A stretch of 37,749 bases of DNA from JAVVXB01 sp036651815. GTDB lineage: Bacteria > Bacillota > Clostridia > Christensenellales > CAG-138. Location: positions 1-37,749 of the forward strand of contig JAVVXB010000030.1 in assembly GCA_036651815.1 (NCBI GenBank), written 5' to 3'. Positions 7,876 through 16,710 of this stretch are shown here, one piece after another. The notes below the pieces were generated by a model, which saw only the letters and a list, made by a program, of their open reading frames with translations, was not told where the DNA came from and searched no databases. Position numbers and translations under genes: made by a program. Each line of letters opens with the position of its first letter. Position 1 is the first letter of the stretch.

Positions 7876-8997
7876 ATGATGAAGCAGACAGGAATTGGCG
7901 TGATTGGCTGCGGAAATATCAGTGATGTTTATATTAAAAATCTGTCGATCATATTTAGTAATACCAAGGTGGTTGCCGTTACGGATATCTTTCGTGAAAA
8001 AGCAGTGGAAAAAGCGGAAAAGTTTGGAATTCCGTGTGTTTGTAAAAATGTGGAGGAGTTGCTTGCACAGCCAGAAGTGGAGATTGTTCTAATTCTTACG
8101 CTTCCGCACAGTCATGCGGCGCTGGCAAAAGCTTCGTTGGAGGCAGGGAAGCATACCTACGTGGAGAAGCCATATGCTTACACGCGTGCAGAGGCCAGAG
8201 CGCTTGTAGAACTGGCCAAGAGAAAAGGTTTATATTTTAGTTCCGCGCCAGATACGGCACTCGGTGCAGTGGTGCAAACGGGTAGAAAACTGATTGAAGA
8301 CGGTTGGATCGGGGACATTATTGGCGCAAGCATGAGTTCTTCCTTCGGATCGCCGGAAACGTGGCATCCAAATCCGGATTTTTTTTACAAAGCGGGGGCG
8401 GGGCCGCTATATGACAACGGCCCATATGCCGTCTTGGCTATGGCGTATCTGTTAGGCCCATTTGCGAGCGTAAGTTGCGCGGGGCGCAAGACGTATGAAT
8501 ACCGAACGATTACAAGTAAGCCGCGCTATGGAGAAAAGATTACCGTTGAGGTGCCAACCTTCCTACAATGTGTAATGACATTTGAAAGTGGCGCGATTTC
8601 TACAGCGATGTTCTCCTGCGATACCTGCAATGAAAAACTGCAGGAAAATGGGTTCGAAATATACGGAAGCCTTGGCACGCTCGTTTTATCACATCCCAGT
8701 AAGTTTGGCGGAAAGGTGTTATTAAAGACTAGACAAATGGAGCAATGGCAAGAAATACCCCTGCTGAGCTGCTACAGCGAGACGATGCGTGGGGTTGGCG
8801 TGGCCGACATGGCTTATGCCATAGAAAACCACCTTGAGCCGCGTCTTTCTACCGACTTAGTTTATCACGTTGTCGATGCGATGATTAGCATTGATGAAGC
8901 ATGGCAGACGGGTCAAACGATTCGTATTGAAAGTACGTTCCAAAAGACGCGTCCGTTGCCCATGGGTGTTACCATTGGAAATGTTGAGTTGGAATAG
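7876..8997 (+). CDS. Gfo/Idh/MocA-family oxidoreductase
   Basis: 373-residue NAD(P)-dependent sugar dehydrogenase-like enzyme. The N-terminal Rossmann fold has GVIGCGNISDVY, and the family signature VEKPYAYT follows near residue 100. The C-terminal alpha/beta domain begins around GWIGDIIGASM. In the usual catalytic segment (D-x-G-x-H) this protein reads LYDNGPYAV: the Asp is kept but a Tyr stands where the His is common, which may alter chemistry. The ATG at 7876 (or 7879) follows AGGAGGAGG. It sits between the transporter and the ROK kinase. Substrate unknown; oxidation or epimerisation of an imported sugar is likely. Confidence 0.87.
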   Translation: MMKQTGIGVIGCGNISDVYIKNLSIIFSNTKVVAVTDIFREKAVEKAEKFGIPCVCKNVEELLAQPEVEIVLILTLPHSHAALAKASLEAGKHTYVEKPYAYTRAEARALVELAKRKGLYFSSAPDTALGAVVQTGRKLIEDGWIGDIIGASMSSSFGSPETWHPNPDFFYKAGAGPLYDNGPYAVLAMAYLLGPFASVSCAGRKTYEYRTITSKPRYGEKITVEVPTFLQCVMTFESGAISTAMFSCDTCNEKLQENGFEIYGSLGTLVLSHPSKFGGKVLLKTRQMEQWQEIPLLSCYSETMRGVGVADMAYAIENHLEPRLSTDLVYHVVDAMISIDEAWQTGQTIRIESTFQKTRPLPMGVTIGNVELE

Positions 8998-9113
8998 CAA
9001 CAGGATCAAATAGGCGATGTCTGCGAAACAACTTGCGGAGCTTGTATGGCGTCCCATATGCCGCGCAGCTCTGCTGCGAGCATTTGCGGTTGCCTGTATA
9101 GAGGAATAGCAAA

Positions 9114-10028
9114 GTGAAATATAACTGCATGGTCGTGTTAGATGTTGGTGGTACAAGCATAAAGTCTGCCTTAATTGGTTTGGATGGAAGGTTGACATCT
9201 GTGCGGGAGGCACTTTCCAACGCGCATATGGGTGGTTCCGAATTGATGCGGGCGATTGAAAACGTTATTAATCAATACGATGGATATGACTCGATTGCCA
9301 TGAGTATGTCCGGACAAATCGATGTGGAAAATGGGGCGATCGTCTTTGCAACACCCAAAACCATTCCCGGTTTTACCGGTGCAAAGGTAAGAGCGCCTCT
9401 CGAACAACGGTTTAAAGTTCCTGTTTTTATAGAAAATGATGTGAACTGTGCTGCAATTGGAGAAGCACGTTCGGGTGCAGGCCGGGGGTATAGTCAGTTT
9501 CTGTGTATCACCTATGGAACTGGTGTTGGTGGCGCGATTGTGCTGGCTGGACAGGTGTTTCATGGCGCCCATTGGTCCGCTGGCGAGATTGGCCATATGC
9601 TGGTGCATGCCGGCGAGGATGGGGCTGTCTGCGCCTGCGGCCGTCACGGATGCTACGAAGCATACGCCTCCACAACGGCACTTTGCCGCATGGCAGAGCG
9701 CGCAGTTGGATACGCGCTGGACGGGCGTGAGATTTTTGCTGAGTTGAATCGGCTCCATGGTGATGGTCCACTGTCTGCAGTAATCGATGCGTGGTGCGGC
9801 GAAATCTGCTATGGGCTGGTATCGCTTATCCATTTGTTTAATCCGGCACTTATCGTAATGGGCGGCGGCATCATGAATGAAAAAACCATAATTGAGCTTG
9901 TGCGTGAGAAGCTATATCCAATGCTGCTTCCAAGCTATCGCGATGTAAAAATATTCGGGGCGGAATTGGGGAATTGCGCGGGTATGTTGGGCGCCTGGCA
10001 TCTGGCCAAGGAAACTTTTCAAATATAG
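9114..10028 (+). CDS. ROK-family sugar kinase (possible N-acetylmannosamine kinase)
   Basis: 304-residue cytosolic ATP-dependent hexose/amino-sugar kinase. LDVGGTSIK (9-17) is the phosphate-binding loop, Asp109 in IENDVNCAA is the catalytic base, and ITYGTGVGGAI is the second ATP motif. Zinc ligands His161 and CACGRHGC (Cys173/175/180) are intact, and EIGH precedes them. It starts at GTG 9114, 8 nt after GAGGA. With the lyase and NanE, a ManNAc-6-kinase (NanK) role completes the sialic-acid route to GlcNAc-6-phosphate. Glucokinases share the motifs, so specificity is inferred from neighbours. Confidence 0.88.
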   Translation: MKYNCMVVLDVGGTSIKSALIGLDGRLTSVREALSNAHMGGSELMRAIENVINQYDGYDSIAMSMSGQIDVENGAIVFATPKTIPGFTGAKVRAPLEQRFKVPVFIENDVNCAAIGEARSGAGRGYSQFLCITYGTGVGGAIVLAGQVFHGAHWSAGEIGHMLVHAGEDGAVCACGRHGCYEAYASTTALCRMAERAVGYALDGREIFAELNRLHGDGPLSAVIDAWCGEICYGLVSLIHLFNPALIVMGGGIMNEKTIIELVREKLYPMLLPSYRDVKIFGAELGNCAGMLGAWHLAKETFQI

Positions 10029-10054
10029 CACACCAAAGTGAAGGGATGCAAACA

Positions 10055-11506
10055 ATGAACTACGATGTAATGATAATTGGTGGCGGTGCGATAGGCAGCG
10101 CCATTGCCAGGGAATTGGCGGGTTACCATGTGAAGGTGGGCGTTCTCGAGAAAGAAAGTGACGTATGTCTTGGAAACAGTGGACGAAACACGGGACTGTT
10201 GCACGCGGGCTTCTTATATGCTGCGGGGTCGCTACGGGCGCGCTTCTGCGTCGAAGGAAACAGGTCATACGACGCGTTTGCTGAGCAACTGGATGTGCCG
10301 CTCAAGCGGACTGGAAAACTGACTGTTGGTTCTACCCAAGCAGAGCGGGTTCGGCTTGAAAAGCTCATCGAAAACGGTAAAATCAACGGCGTACCAGGGA
10401 TGCGCATCATTGAACGCGAGGAGCTGCATGCATTGGAACCACATGTTGCCGGAGAGTTTGCCATGCTCAGCCCAACGAGTGCCATCATCAGTCCCTATCA
10501 GTATACCATCGCTTTGGCTGAAAATGCAGCAACCAATGGAGTAACATATCACCTGGGACAGCCGCTGCGCAAGGCGGAGCGGCTACGCGGCGGTGGGTTC
10601 CGACTCATGACGGACGAAGCTGTTTACGAGGCCAAATGGGTCATCAATAGCGGCGGATATAATGTCGATGCTGTTGCGGAAATTCTGGGTACGCAGGGAT
10701 ATCGAATGGAAAATACAAAGGGTGAATACCTCATTTTGGATACTCGCGCCGGTGAATACCTGCATATGCCGGTGTATCCTGCCCCGGATGAAAACTGGGT
10801 GTACGATGTGCACGTCACGCCTACGATCGATGGAAATGTGCTGGTTGGACCGACGATCCTCGGCGGTATCATTGATAATGAAGATTTTGACACAACGGCG
10901 GCGGCGCGCAAATTGCTGCTGAATAACGGAGCCAACCTGTTTAAGCCGCTGCGGCCCAATATGGTAATTCGGTCGTTTGCGGCTCTTTCGCCTCACCTTG
11001 GTGCGCCAAAGGATCTGCCAGACGATTTTATCGTTGATTGGCATGAGGACGAAAACTTAATACATCTCGTTCGTATGGATTCACCAGGGATAACGGCATC
11101 GTGCGCCATCGGTCGTTACGTGGCTGGTATCATAATCGAGCGGGAGCACTTTAGCAAGAACACAGCTTTTGATCCTGTGCGGAAGGGAATTAGAAGATTT
11201 GCGGAACAAAAGCGCGAAGCGCAGGAAGCAATGATTCAGGAGAATCCGGACTATGGCGAGATCATTTGTCGCTGTGAGTGTATTACAAAAGCAGAAATTA
11301 TGCAGGCACTGCAAAATCCTTTGGGTGTCAAAACCGTTACGGGTGTAAAGTATCGCACCCGCGCGTCGATGGGCCGGTGTCAGGGTGGTTATTGCGAAAC
11401 ACGGATGACTTCCTTGATTCGTCAGGTGACGGGGGTGACAGAGGTGGGCGTGCGCTATTCTGGCAAGGATTCGAATATGTTTACTGGGAAGGTAAGAGAC
11501 CTATGA
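10055..11506 (+). CDS. GlpA-like FAD dehydrogenase with C-terminal BFD [2Fe-2S] domain
   Basis: 483 residues. The N terminus is a DAO/GlpA-type FAD fold (IIGGGAIGSAIAREL, residues 8-22; then GNSGRNTGLLHAG). The C terminus is a bacterioferredoxin-associated-ferredoxin-like domain with Cys405, Cys407, Cys442 and Cys447 as likely [2Fe-2S] ligands. It begins at ATG 10055, 8 nt after AAGGGA. Its stop overlaps the next gene's start (ATGA). The DAO-BFD protein, FAD oxidoreductase and DUF1667 trio is a recurring Firmicute/Thermotoga arrangement, often labelled glycerol-3-phosphate dehydrogenase. Here it may oxidise glycerol-3-phosphate or, equally well, a 2-hydroxyacid or amino substrate of this pathway. 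Confidence 0.87.
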   Translation: MNYDVMIIGGGAIGSAIARELAGYHVKVGVLEKESDVCLGNSGRNTGLLHAGFLYAAGSLRARFCVEGNRSYDAFAEQLDVPLKRTGKLTVGSTQAERVRLEKLIENGKINGVPGMRIIEREELHALEPHVAGEFAMLSPTSAIISPYQYTIALAENAATNGVTYHLGQPLRKAERLRGGGFRLMTDEAVYEAKWVINSGGYNVDAVAEILGTQGYRMENTKGEYLILDTRAGEYLHMPVYPAPDENWVYDVHVTPTIDGNVLVGPTILGGIIDNEDFDTTAAARKLLLNNGANLFKPLRPNMVIRSFAALSPHLGAPKDLPDDFIVDWHEDENLIHLVRMDSPGITASCAIGRYVAGIIIEREHFSKNTAFDPVRKGIRRFAEQKREAQEAMIQENPDYGEIICRCECITKAEIMQALQNPLGVKTVTGVKYRTRASMGRCQGGYCETRMTSLIRQVTGVTEVGVRYSGKDSNMFTGKVRDL

Positions 11507-12741
11507 ATGTGATTGAAAAGGATGTTGTCATCGTAGGCGGCGGTCCGGCAGGACTGGCGGCGGCGGTGCGCCTTCGGAAAAACGGTGTTGAAGATATGCT
11601 CATTTTGGAACGGGAAAAGAATTTGGGCGGAATCTTGCGCCAGTGTATCCATGACGGGTTTGGATTAACACGCTTTGGCGAATCACTCAGTGGTCCTGAG
11701 TACGCCCAGCGATTCATCGACCAAGCGTGCTCAATGAACATCGAATGCAAAACGGGCACCACGGTTATTGACATTACGCGGGACAAGCTTGTAACCGCAG
11801 TATCGAGTGAAGGCATGCGATGCTATCAGGCAAAGGCCGTAGTGCTTACCATGGGATGTCGTGAACGAACCAGGGGCGCTATCGGGATTTCCGGTTCGCG
11901 ACCGGCGGGTGTATATAATGCGGGCGTGGCACAGAGTTATATGAATCTATACAATACCATGGTTGGCAAAGAAATTATTATTTTAGGTTCCGGTGATATT
12001 GGCATGATCATGGCGCGCCGCTTTTCTTTGGAGGGGGCAAAAGTAAAGGCTGTGTTCGAGGTGCAACCTTATCCAAGCGGACTGCCGCGCAATATTGAGC
12101 AATGCCTAAACGATTATCAGATTCCGCTTTTTCTGAGCCACACGGTTACGTGCATTCATGGAAAGGACCGGGTGGAAGGCGTAACGGTGAGCCGCGTTGA
12201 CGAGAATCTTCAACCCATACCTGGCACAGAAACGGATTATACCTGCGATACGCTGGTGCTTTCGGTTGGACTTATTCCGGAAAACGAATTGTCACTGCTT
12301 GCGGGTGTGAAGTTGGATGACCGTACACAGGGCGCGGTAGTCGATGGAGACTTGCAGACGAATCGGGAAGGCATTTTTGCGGCGGGCAATGTGCTGCATG
12401 TGCACGATCTTGTTGATTTTGTTTCGATCGAAGCAGAAGAACTGGCGGATGCAGCGACCGAATACCTAAAGCGCGGCAGTCTACCGCTGGCGATAACTCC
12501 ATTGAAGGCGGGGCAGAATGTTGGGCATGTCATTCCACAAATCGTAGATGGTGTTCGGGATTTTAAACTGTCTCTGCGTGTAAAGAAGCCTTTGCGGGAT
12601 TGCAGCCTGGTGGTGGTACAGGGTGAGAAAATCGTTAAGTCAGTAAAATTGCATAAAGCCATTCCGGCAGAGATGTTGCAGGTGCAGATAATCGGCAGCG
12701 AGCTTACGCCGGGTGAGGAAATCGAGGTGCGTGTAGTATGA
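11503..12741 (+). CDS. FAD-dependent pyridine-nucleotide oxidoreductase
   Basis: 412-residue flavoprotein of the pyridine-nucleotide-disulfide superfamily without a redox CxxxxC pair. It has two dinucleotide folds: VVIVGGGPAGLAAAVRL at the N terminus (FAD), and IIILGSGDIGMIMARRF in the middle (NAD(P)H). A GIFAAGNVLHVHDLVDF-like segment closes the FAD site. It overlaps the upstream GlpA-like gene by 4 bp and the downstream DUF1667 gene by 4 bp, so the three are translationally coupled and probably form one complex passing electrons from substrate to NAD or another acceptor. The longer frame starting upstream at 11278 lies inside the previous gene and is rejected. Confidence 0.88.
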   Translation: MNVIEKDVVIVGGGPAGLAAAVRLRKNGVEDMLILEREKNLGGILRQCIHDGFGLTRFGESLSGPEYAQRFIDQACSMNIECKTGTTVIDITRDKLVTAVSSEGMRCYQAKAVVLTMGCRERTRGAIGISGSRPAGVYNAGVAQSYMNLYNTMVGKEIIILGSGDIGMIMARRFSLEGAKVKAVFEVQPYPSGLPRNIEQCLNDYQIPLFLSHTVTCIHGKDRVEGVTVSRVDENLQPIPGTETDYTCDTLVLSVGLIPENELSLLAGVKLDDRTQGAVVDGDLQTNREGIFAAGNVLHVHDLVDFVSIEAEELADAATEYLKRGSLPLAITPLKAGQNVGHVIPQIVDGVRDFKLSLRVKKPLRDCSLVVVQGEKIVKSVKLHKAIPAEMLQVQIIGSELTPGEEIEVRVV

Positions 12742-13115
12742 CACGGAATTTCGTGTGTATCGTATGTCCAAACGGCTGTGAACTGACAGCGCATTTGGAG
12801 AACGGTGTTCTGAGTGGAATCGAAGGTGGACTGTGCAAAAGAGGCTCAGCCTATGTGGAAAGTGAGATGCTTCATCCGGTGCGAACCGTTACAACGCTGG
12901 TTCGCGTACGTAATGGGCAAATGCCGTTGACTTCGGTGCGCCTGGATGCTCCGATCCCCCAAGAAAACATTTTTTCGCTAGTGGAGCGGCTGAAGAACAT
13001 GGTGCTTAACGCGCCCGTTCATATCGGCCAGGTTGTGCTCGATAACGTATTCGGCAGCAGAGCAAATGTGATTGTTACAAAGAATGTGGAAACAACGCAG
13101 GAAGGAAAATGCTGA
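12738..13115 (+). CDS. DUF1667 cysteine-rich small protein
   Basis: 125 residues with CIVCPNGCELT near the N terminus (Cys7, Cys10, Cys14) and a further Cys in GGLCKRG, the four-cysteine pattern of DUF1667, suggesting an iron-sulfur or zinc site. It overlaps the preceding oxidoreductase by 4 bp. In many genomes DUF1667 is the third member of the GlpA-like/FAD oxidoreductase trio; a role as small electron-transfer subunit is inferred. Biochemical function is unestablished to my knowledge. Confidence 0.85.
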   Translation: MTRNFVCIVCPNGCELTAHLENGVLSGIEGGLCKRGSAYVESEMLHPVRTVTTLVRVRNGQMPLTSVRLDAPIPQENIFSLVERLKNMVLNAPVHIGQVVLDNVFGSRANVIVTKNVETTQEGKC

Positions 13116-13116
13116 G

Positions 13117-14349
13117 ATGAAGCTCAATTTGCCGGCTCATAACCTTTTTAGCAACTTGCCGGTACCCATAGAATTTCCAGACAGTTGGGACGTGCGAATC
13201 CATACTTATCATGGGGCGGATGCCGCCGGGTTGACGCGCGAGGAAATTGCGCAGGCGCTTCGCGCACCGTCAGGTGGTGTTCCCATTGCACAGGATGCCC
13301 GGGGCTGCAAGACTGCGGTGATCATTGTGGACGATATTACGCGGCCAACACCGGCGGAAAACATTGCCAAGGAAGTGATTGCGCAACTCGAAGAGGCTGG
13401 GCTGGAACGGAAAAACATACATTTTATGTTTGCTCTTGGTATGCACCGGAGCATGAGCCGGGATGAGTATATTCTCAAACTGGGCGAAGAAATAGTAAGT
13501 GAATTCCGTATATACAATCATAATCCGTTTTTTAATAATATTCGCGTGGGTGTAACCAGTACCGGTATACCGATTGAATTAAATGCTGACTGTGTAGCGG
13601 CAGATTATAAGGTTGGCATTGGAACGCTGGTACCGCATCCCCATACCGGCATTGCTGGTGGCGCCAAGCTGATTGTGCCAGGAATTGCATCGGCCGAAAC
13701 AATCCGTCGGTATCATCTACAACCTGCACATCGATGGGATCTGGGCACGCCTGGCCGCAAGATTACAGTTGAGGCGGCAGACATGTTGGGCTTAAATTGC
13801 AAAATTGATGTGTTGTTGAATGGGCATGGCGAAGTGGCACGGCTGGTTGCGGGAAGCTGCCGGGACAATCTGGAAAAAAACTACGATGAGATTGTTCGTT
13901 TCTATACGGTACCAAGGCCGGAGCCGGCTGAGTTGGTGGTTGCTAACAACTACTTTAAGCCCTCAGAGCCGGACGCAAGCTCTTGCTATCCTTCCTTTTA
14001 TTCCCTGATTAAACCGGGCGGACAGTTGGTCGTTTCTGCGCATACGCCGTTAGGCGCGATTCCTCATTATATGTTCGGGAGATGGGGCGAAAACTGTATC
14101 GGCGGACTGCTGTATACAGGAGAGCGCAAGTTGCCGAAGGATATTTCCTGCTATGTTGCCTTCTCACGGTATATGGATCGGGGAACCGCTGTTTTGTATC
14201 ATTACGACGACTCGGACCCACGGGTTCACTGGGCGAGAAAGTGGGAAGAGGTAATCGAAATTCTTGGGCACAAGGATCGTTCGGTGCTGGTGCTGCCGTA
14301 TACCATCGTACCTTACTTTGATCCACCGCTGCAAATGGATCAAAACTGA
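13117..14349 (+). CDS. LarA-superfamily nickel-pincer racemase/epimerase
   Basis: 410 residues of the lactate racemase (LarA, DUF2088) superfamily. DDITRPTP (72-79) is the N-terminal signature, and His110 in LGMHR matches the catalytic histidine. PHPHTGIAGGAKLIVPG holds His174 and Lys184, and His200 follows in RRYH; the same numbers carry His174, Lys184 and His200 in L. plantarum LarA. Lys184 would bear the pincer nucleotide and His200 would ligate nickel. The ATG at 13117 lies 9 nt after AGGAAGGA, just past the DUF1667 stop. No larB, larC or larE cofactor genes lie in the window. It probably racemises or epimerises a 2-hydroxyacid used by the adjacent flavoenzyme trio. Confidence 0.88.
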   Translation: MKLNLPAHNLFSNLPVPIEFPDSWDVRIHTYHGADAAGLTREEIAQALRAPSGGVPIAQDARGCKTAVIIVDDITRPTPAENIAKEVIAQLEEAGLERKNIHFMFALGMHRSMSRDEYILKLGEEIVSEFRIYNHNPFFNNIRVGVTSTGIPIELNADCVAADYKVGIGTLVPHPHTGIAGGAKLIVPGIASAETIRRYHLQPAHRWDLGTPGRKITVEAADMLGLNCKIDVLLNGHGEVARLVAGSCRDNLEKNYDEIVRFYTVPRPEPAELVVANNYFKPSEPDASSCYPSFYSLIKPGGQLVVSAHTPLGAIPHYMFGRWGENCIGGLLYTGERKLPKDISCYVAFSRYMDRGTAVLYHYDDSDPRVHWARKWEEVIEILGHKDRSVLVLPYTIVPYFDPPLQMDQN

Positions 14350-14523
14350 CTCCAGTAAAACACTTTTAACAAGATGATTTAAAACAATGCCGCCTAGGCA
14401 GGTTACCCTTTGGGGGTGTGTTATGAATGGCGCACAAGCTAGGCGTTGTCTACATGCAAAAAAACATATGGTACAACCGGGAACGGCGGGTCTTTCTGCA
14501 AACCGATGGAACGCGAGGTGCCT

Positions 14524-15732
14524 ATGGATCATCCTTCTTCAAGCAGGGAAAATATACGCTATAGCGCACTCAGCATAACCTATTGGATGGTGTGCTGCGT
14601 TATGCTCAACTACGCTAGCGTTTTTTTACTGGCGAAGGGATTCAGTAATTCTCAGATCGGTATCATTCTTGCAGCCGGATATCTGGTGTGCATGCCTTTG
14701 CAGTCGCTTATGGCTGGGTTTGCTGACCGTAGCCGCAAGTTTTCACCGGTTTCCATTCTAAGCATGTGTGCTGCTTTGGTAGGAATTGCACTGTTCTTCG
14801 CATTGATCGCGCCATCGCATTCACTGACTCTGGCTGCTGCATTCCTGCTGTTTATGGCAATGACTCGAACCATGCAGCCGTTGCTGAATGCCTTCGCGTT
14901 TCATATGGAACGGCAGGGCTATACCATACGGTTTAGCATTGCCCGGGGGCTTGGTTCGCTGGGCTATGCTGCTATGACTGCGCTGCTTGGTTACCTGAGC
15001 ACGCGCCTTGGAGCGAATATATTGATCTATGCGGCGCTTGTGGCGCTTGCAGCTATGTTACTGCTACTGTTTCGATTCCGGGGGATTTGCCCACCTTGCG
15101 CCAACGTCCATCCAAAAACAAGGAGGATGATTCCCCTAGGCGCCTTTTTGCATCGTTATCGAAGCTTCCTGTTCTTCCTTGCAGGAACTTCGTTCCTGTT
15201 TTTTGGACATGCCGCGATCAACGGCTTTATTATTCAGATTGTAAATCATGTCGGAGGTGGCAATACACAGATGGGTACGCTTCAGTCCTACGCCGCCGTG
15301 CTGGAATTGCCAGCTATGTTTTTGTTTGATCGACTCTATCGCAGGTTCAGCTGTATCAGCATGGCAAAATTTGCAGCGATATTTTTTCTGATTAAGTGCA
15401 TTGGATTCTATTTTGCGAGTTCAATGACCGGACTATATATTGCTGTATCGATGCAGGCACTGTCGTTTGGCTTGTTTACGCCAGCATCAATTCGATATGC
15501 CAATGAGGCGCTCGACCCAGCGGACGCCAATAAAGGTCAGGCGTTTATCGTGCTTGCGATATCCGCCGGAAGCATTCTGGCCAGTGCGTTGGGGGGACGA
15601 CTACTGGATATAAGCAGTGTTCGCATTTTTCTGCTGGCTACCGTTTTGGTATCCGCAATGGGGGTGTTGCTCATGGCGTTTGTCCCCAGAAAACCGAATA
15701 ATATGGATTGCAAAATCTCGGATCCAAAATAA
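14524..15732 (+). CDS. MFS transporter
   Basis: 402-residue integral membrane protein with about twelve hydrophobic segments in two halves, split by a positively charged loop around HPKTRRM. The loop between helices 2 and 3 reads AGFADRSRKF, the conserved MFS motif. The ATG at 14524 follows GAGGTG at short spacing; ATG 14506 would add MEREVP and cannot be excluded. It resembles the MFS_1_like group that includes sugar and nucleoside permeases. It is the last gene of the locus, 174 bp after the LarA-like gene, and may import a second substrate or export a product. No clear terminator follows. Confidence 0.85.
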   Translation: MDHPSSSRENIRYSALSITYWMVCCVMLNYASVFLLAKGFSNSQIGIILAAGYLVCMPLQSLMAGFADRSRKFSPVSILSMCAALVGIALFFALIAPSHSLTLAAAFLLFMAMTRTMQPLLNAFAFHMERQGYTIRFSIARGLGSLGYAAMTALLGYLSTRLGANILIYAALVALAAMLLLLFRFRGICPPCANVHPKTRRMIPLGAFLHRYRSFLFFLAGTSFLFFGHAAINGFIIQIVNHVGGGNTQMGTLQSYAAVLELPAMFLFDRLYRRFSCISMAKFAAIFFLIKCIGFYFASSMTGLYIAVSMQALSFGLFTPASIRYANEALDPADANKGQAFIVLAISAGSILASALGGRLLDISSVRIFLLATVLVSAMGVLLMAFVPRKPNNMDCKISDPK

Positions 15733-15734
15733 AA

Positions 15735-16457
15735 GCAAATACGGCAATCTTTCGCTTGGTAATAGACTCGCGCTCCTTTCGTTTTCATCTCACACTTATT
15801 AAGGAAGCAATGCTCAATGAGCCGCGGATTCTTGTAAAGCCGCCAGTCGCATAAACACAGGTTAGATTTAAGGGACTTGTGCGGAATTTTCAAGGTTGCA
15901 TCACAGTATGGACGGTAATGAATATATTGGGCAGCAGGTTCGCATCGCAGACCCTGTTCCACAACACCGTTGTATCTAAAATCCCTGCGTAATGCAACCA
16001 ATGCTCAGCAACCGCAACATCGTTTGTGTTTGCCGGTGACTGAAGCACATGGATTGGATTACCCAGTGTATTTGCGGGTGCATGTACTTTCGCGTTGCGG
16101 TCACCACATCTATTTCCAACGTATTTGTTTTAGGATTGATTTATAGGAACGGGTTTCCGTTTTTGTAGCCTTGCCACTAGCTTTATGAGCGATCATATAG
16201 AGCGCTGACCATACGGATATCCTGTAAATCAGCGTCTCCTTCCAGATCGAGACATAGTTGCCTCCAAATCTAACGTTCTTGTTGCTGTGCAAATCGCCGA
16301 TGGAACGTTTGCAATGCGCTGTGCCGCTCCGATAGATCCCGTCACGATGTGCTGTTTGGCGCCATCCAAAGAATACCGGTGTAAATTTGTCTGTTCTTTT
16401 AAGCATTGGTTTTTTTCTGCTGCTTGGCATCCCGAAAGCAGGGCTGAACCGTTCCAT
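15735..16457 (-). pseudogene. Decayed IS5-family transposase
   Basis: No single frame is intact, but joining minus-strand frames recovers an IS5-type DDE transposase in order. At 16457-16385 RKKPMLKRTDKF resembles the GRTADNR region. From about 16370 to 16210 follow GILW, RDLSERHS, QTFHRRFAQQQER and EGDADLQDIRM, the classic WRDLPERFG/YRRFxRW block. At 16085-16105 GDRNAKVHA continues into NTLGNPIHVLQSPANTNDVA, the GRNTKVHALVDALGNP block. At 15802-15850 CDWRLYKNPRLIEHCF is the family's C-terminal YxxRxxIExxF block. Several stops and frameshifts separate the pieces. It ends only a few bases from the MFS stop. I could not find terminal inverted repeats. Confidence 0.8.
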
Positions 16458-16710
16458 TCAGGATCTAAAAGTTCGCAACGCCGAATTCATATATATAAAA
16501 TCTTCAATATATTCCACAGTTTTATTCCGCTTGCCTCTTGTCACCACAACATAAACGATAGCAGCGCAGTAAGCACGGCATGACAGCAGGGGAAAACAGG
16601 TGGATAAAGAACACCCATGTATATGAAGGATGGTAAAACGATCTACAAGACTTTCCTTTTTGCCTCATGTCAGATATAATAAGGACAATTGAGATGGAGG
16701 TGTGGAAACA
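16458..16710. promoter_or_regulatory. Leader upstream of the SAM hydrolase/ECF unit
   Basis: AT-rich non-coding stretch between the transposase relic and the first DUF62 gene. A perfect -10 hexamer TATAAT lies at 16675-16680, 31 bp before the start codon. No good -35 is present at 17 bp (TTTCCT is all that fits). No riboswitch fold, in particular no SAM-type aptamer, is recognisable by eye. Confidence 0.45.

Noticed and set aside
9171..9833. 220-codon minus-strand frame opposite the ROK kinase
   Set aside because: A shadow of the kinase gene, which shows complete ROK motifs on the other strand.
15537..16001. 154-codon minus-strand frame across the MFS 3' end
   Set aside because: Its right part is a piece of the decayed IS5 transposase and its left part is antisense to the MFS gene, so it is not one gene.
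16110..16457. Intact small gene on the minus strand
   Set aside because: The frame mixes in-register and out-of-register parts of the IS5 transposase N-terminal region; listed as part of the pseudogene.
16458..16710. SAM riboswitch before the SAM hydrolase operon
   Set aside because: Looked for because of the gene content, but no SAM aptamer consensus or terminator/antiterminator arrangement is visible.
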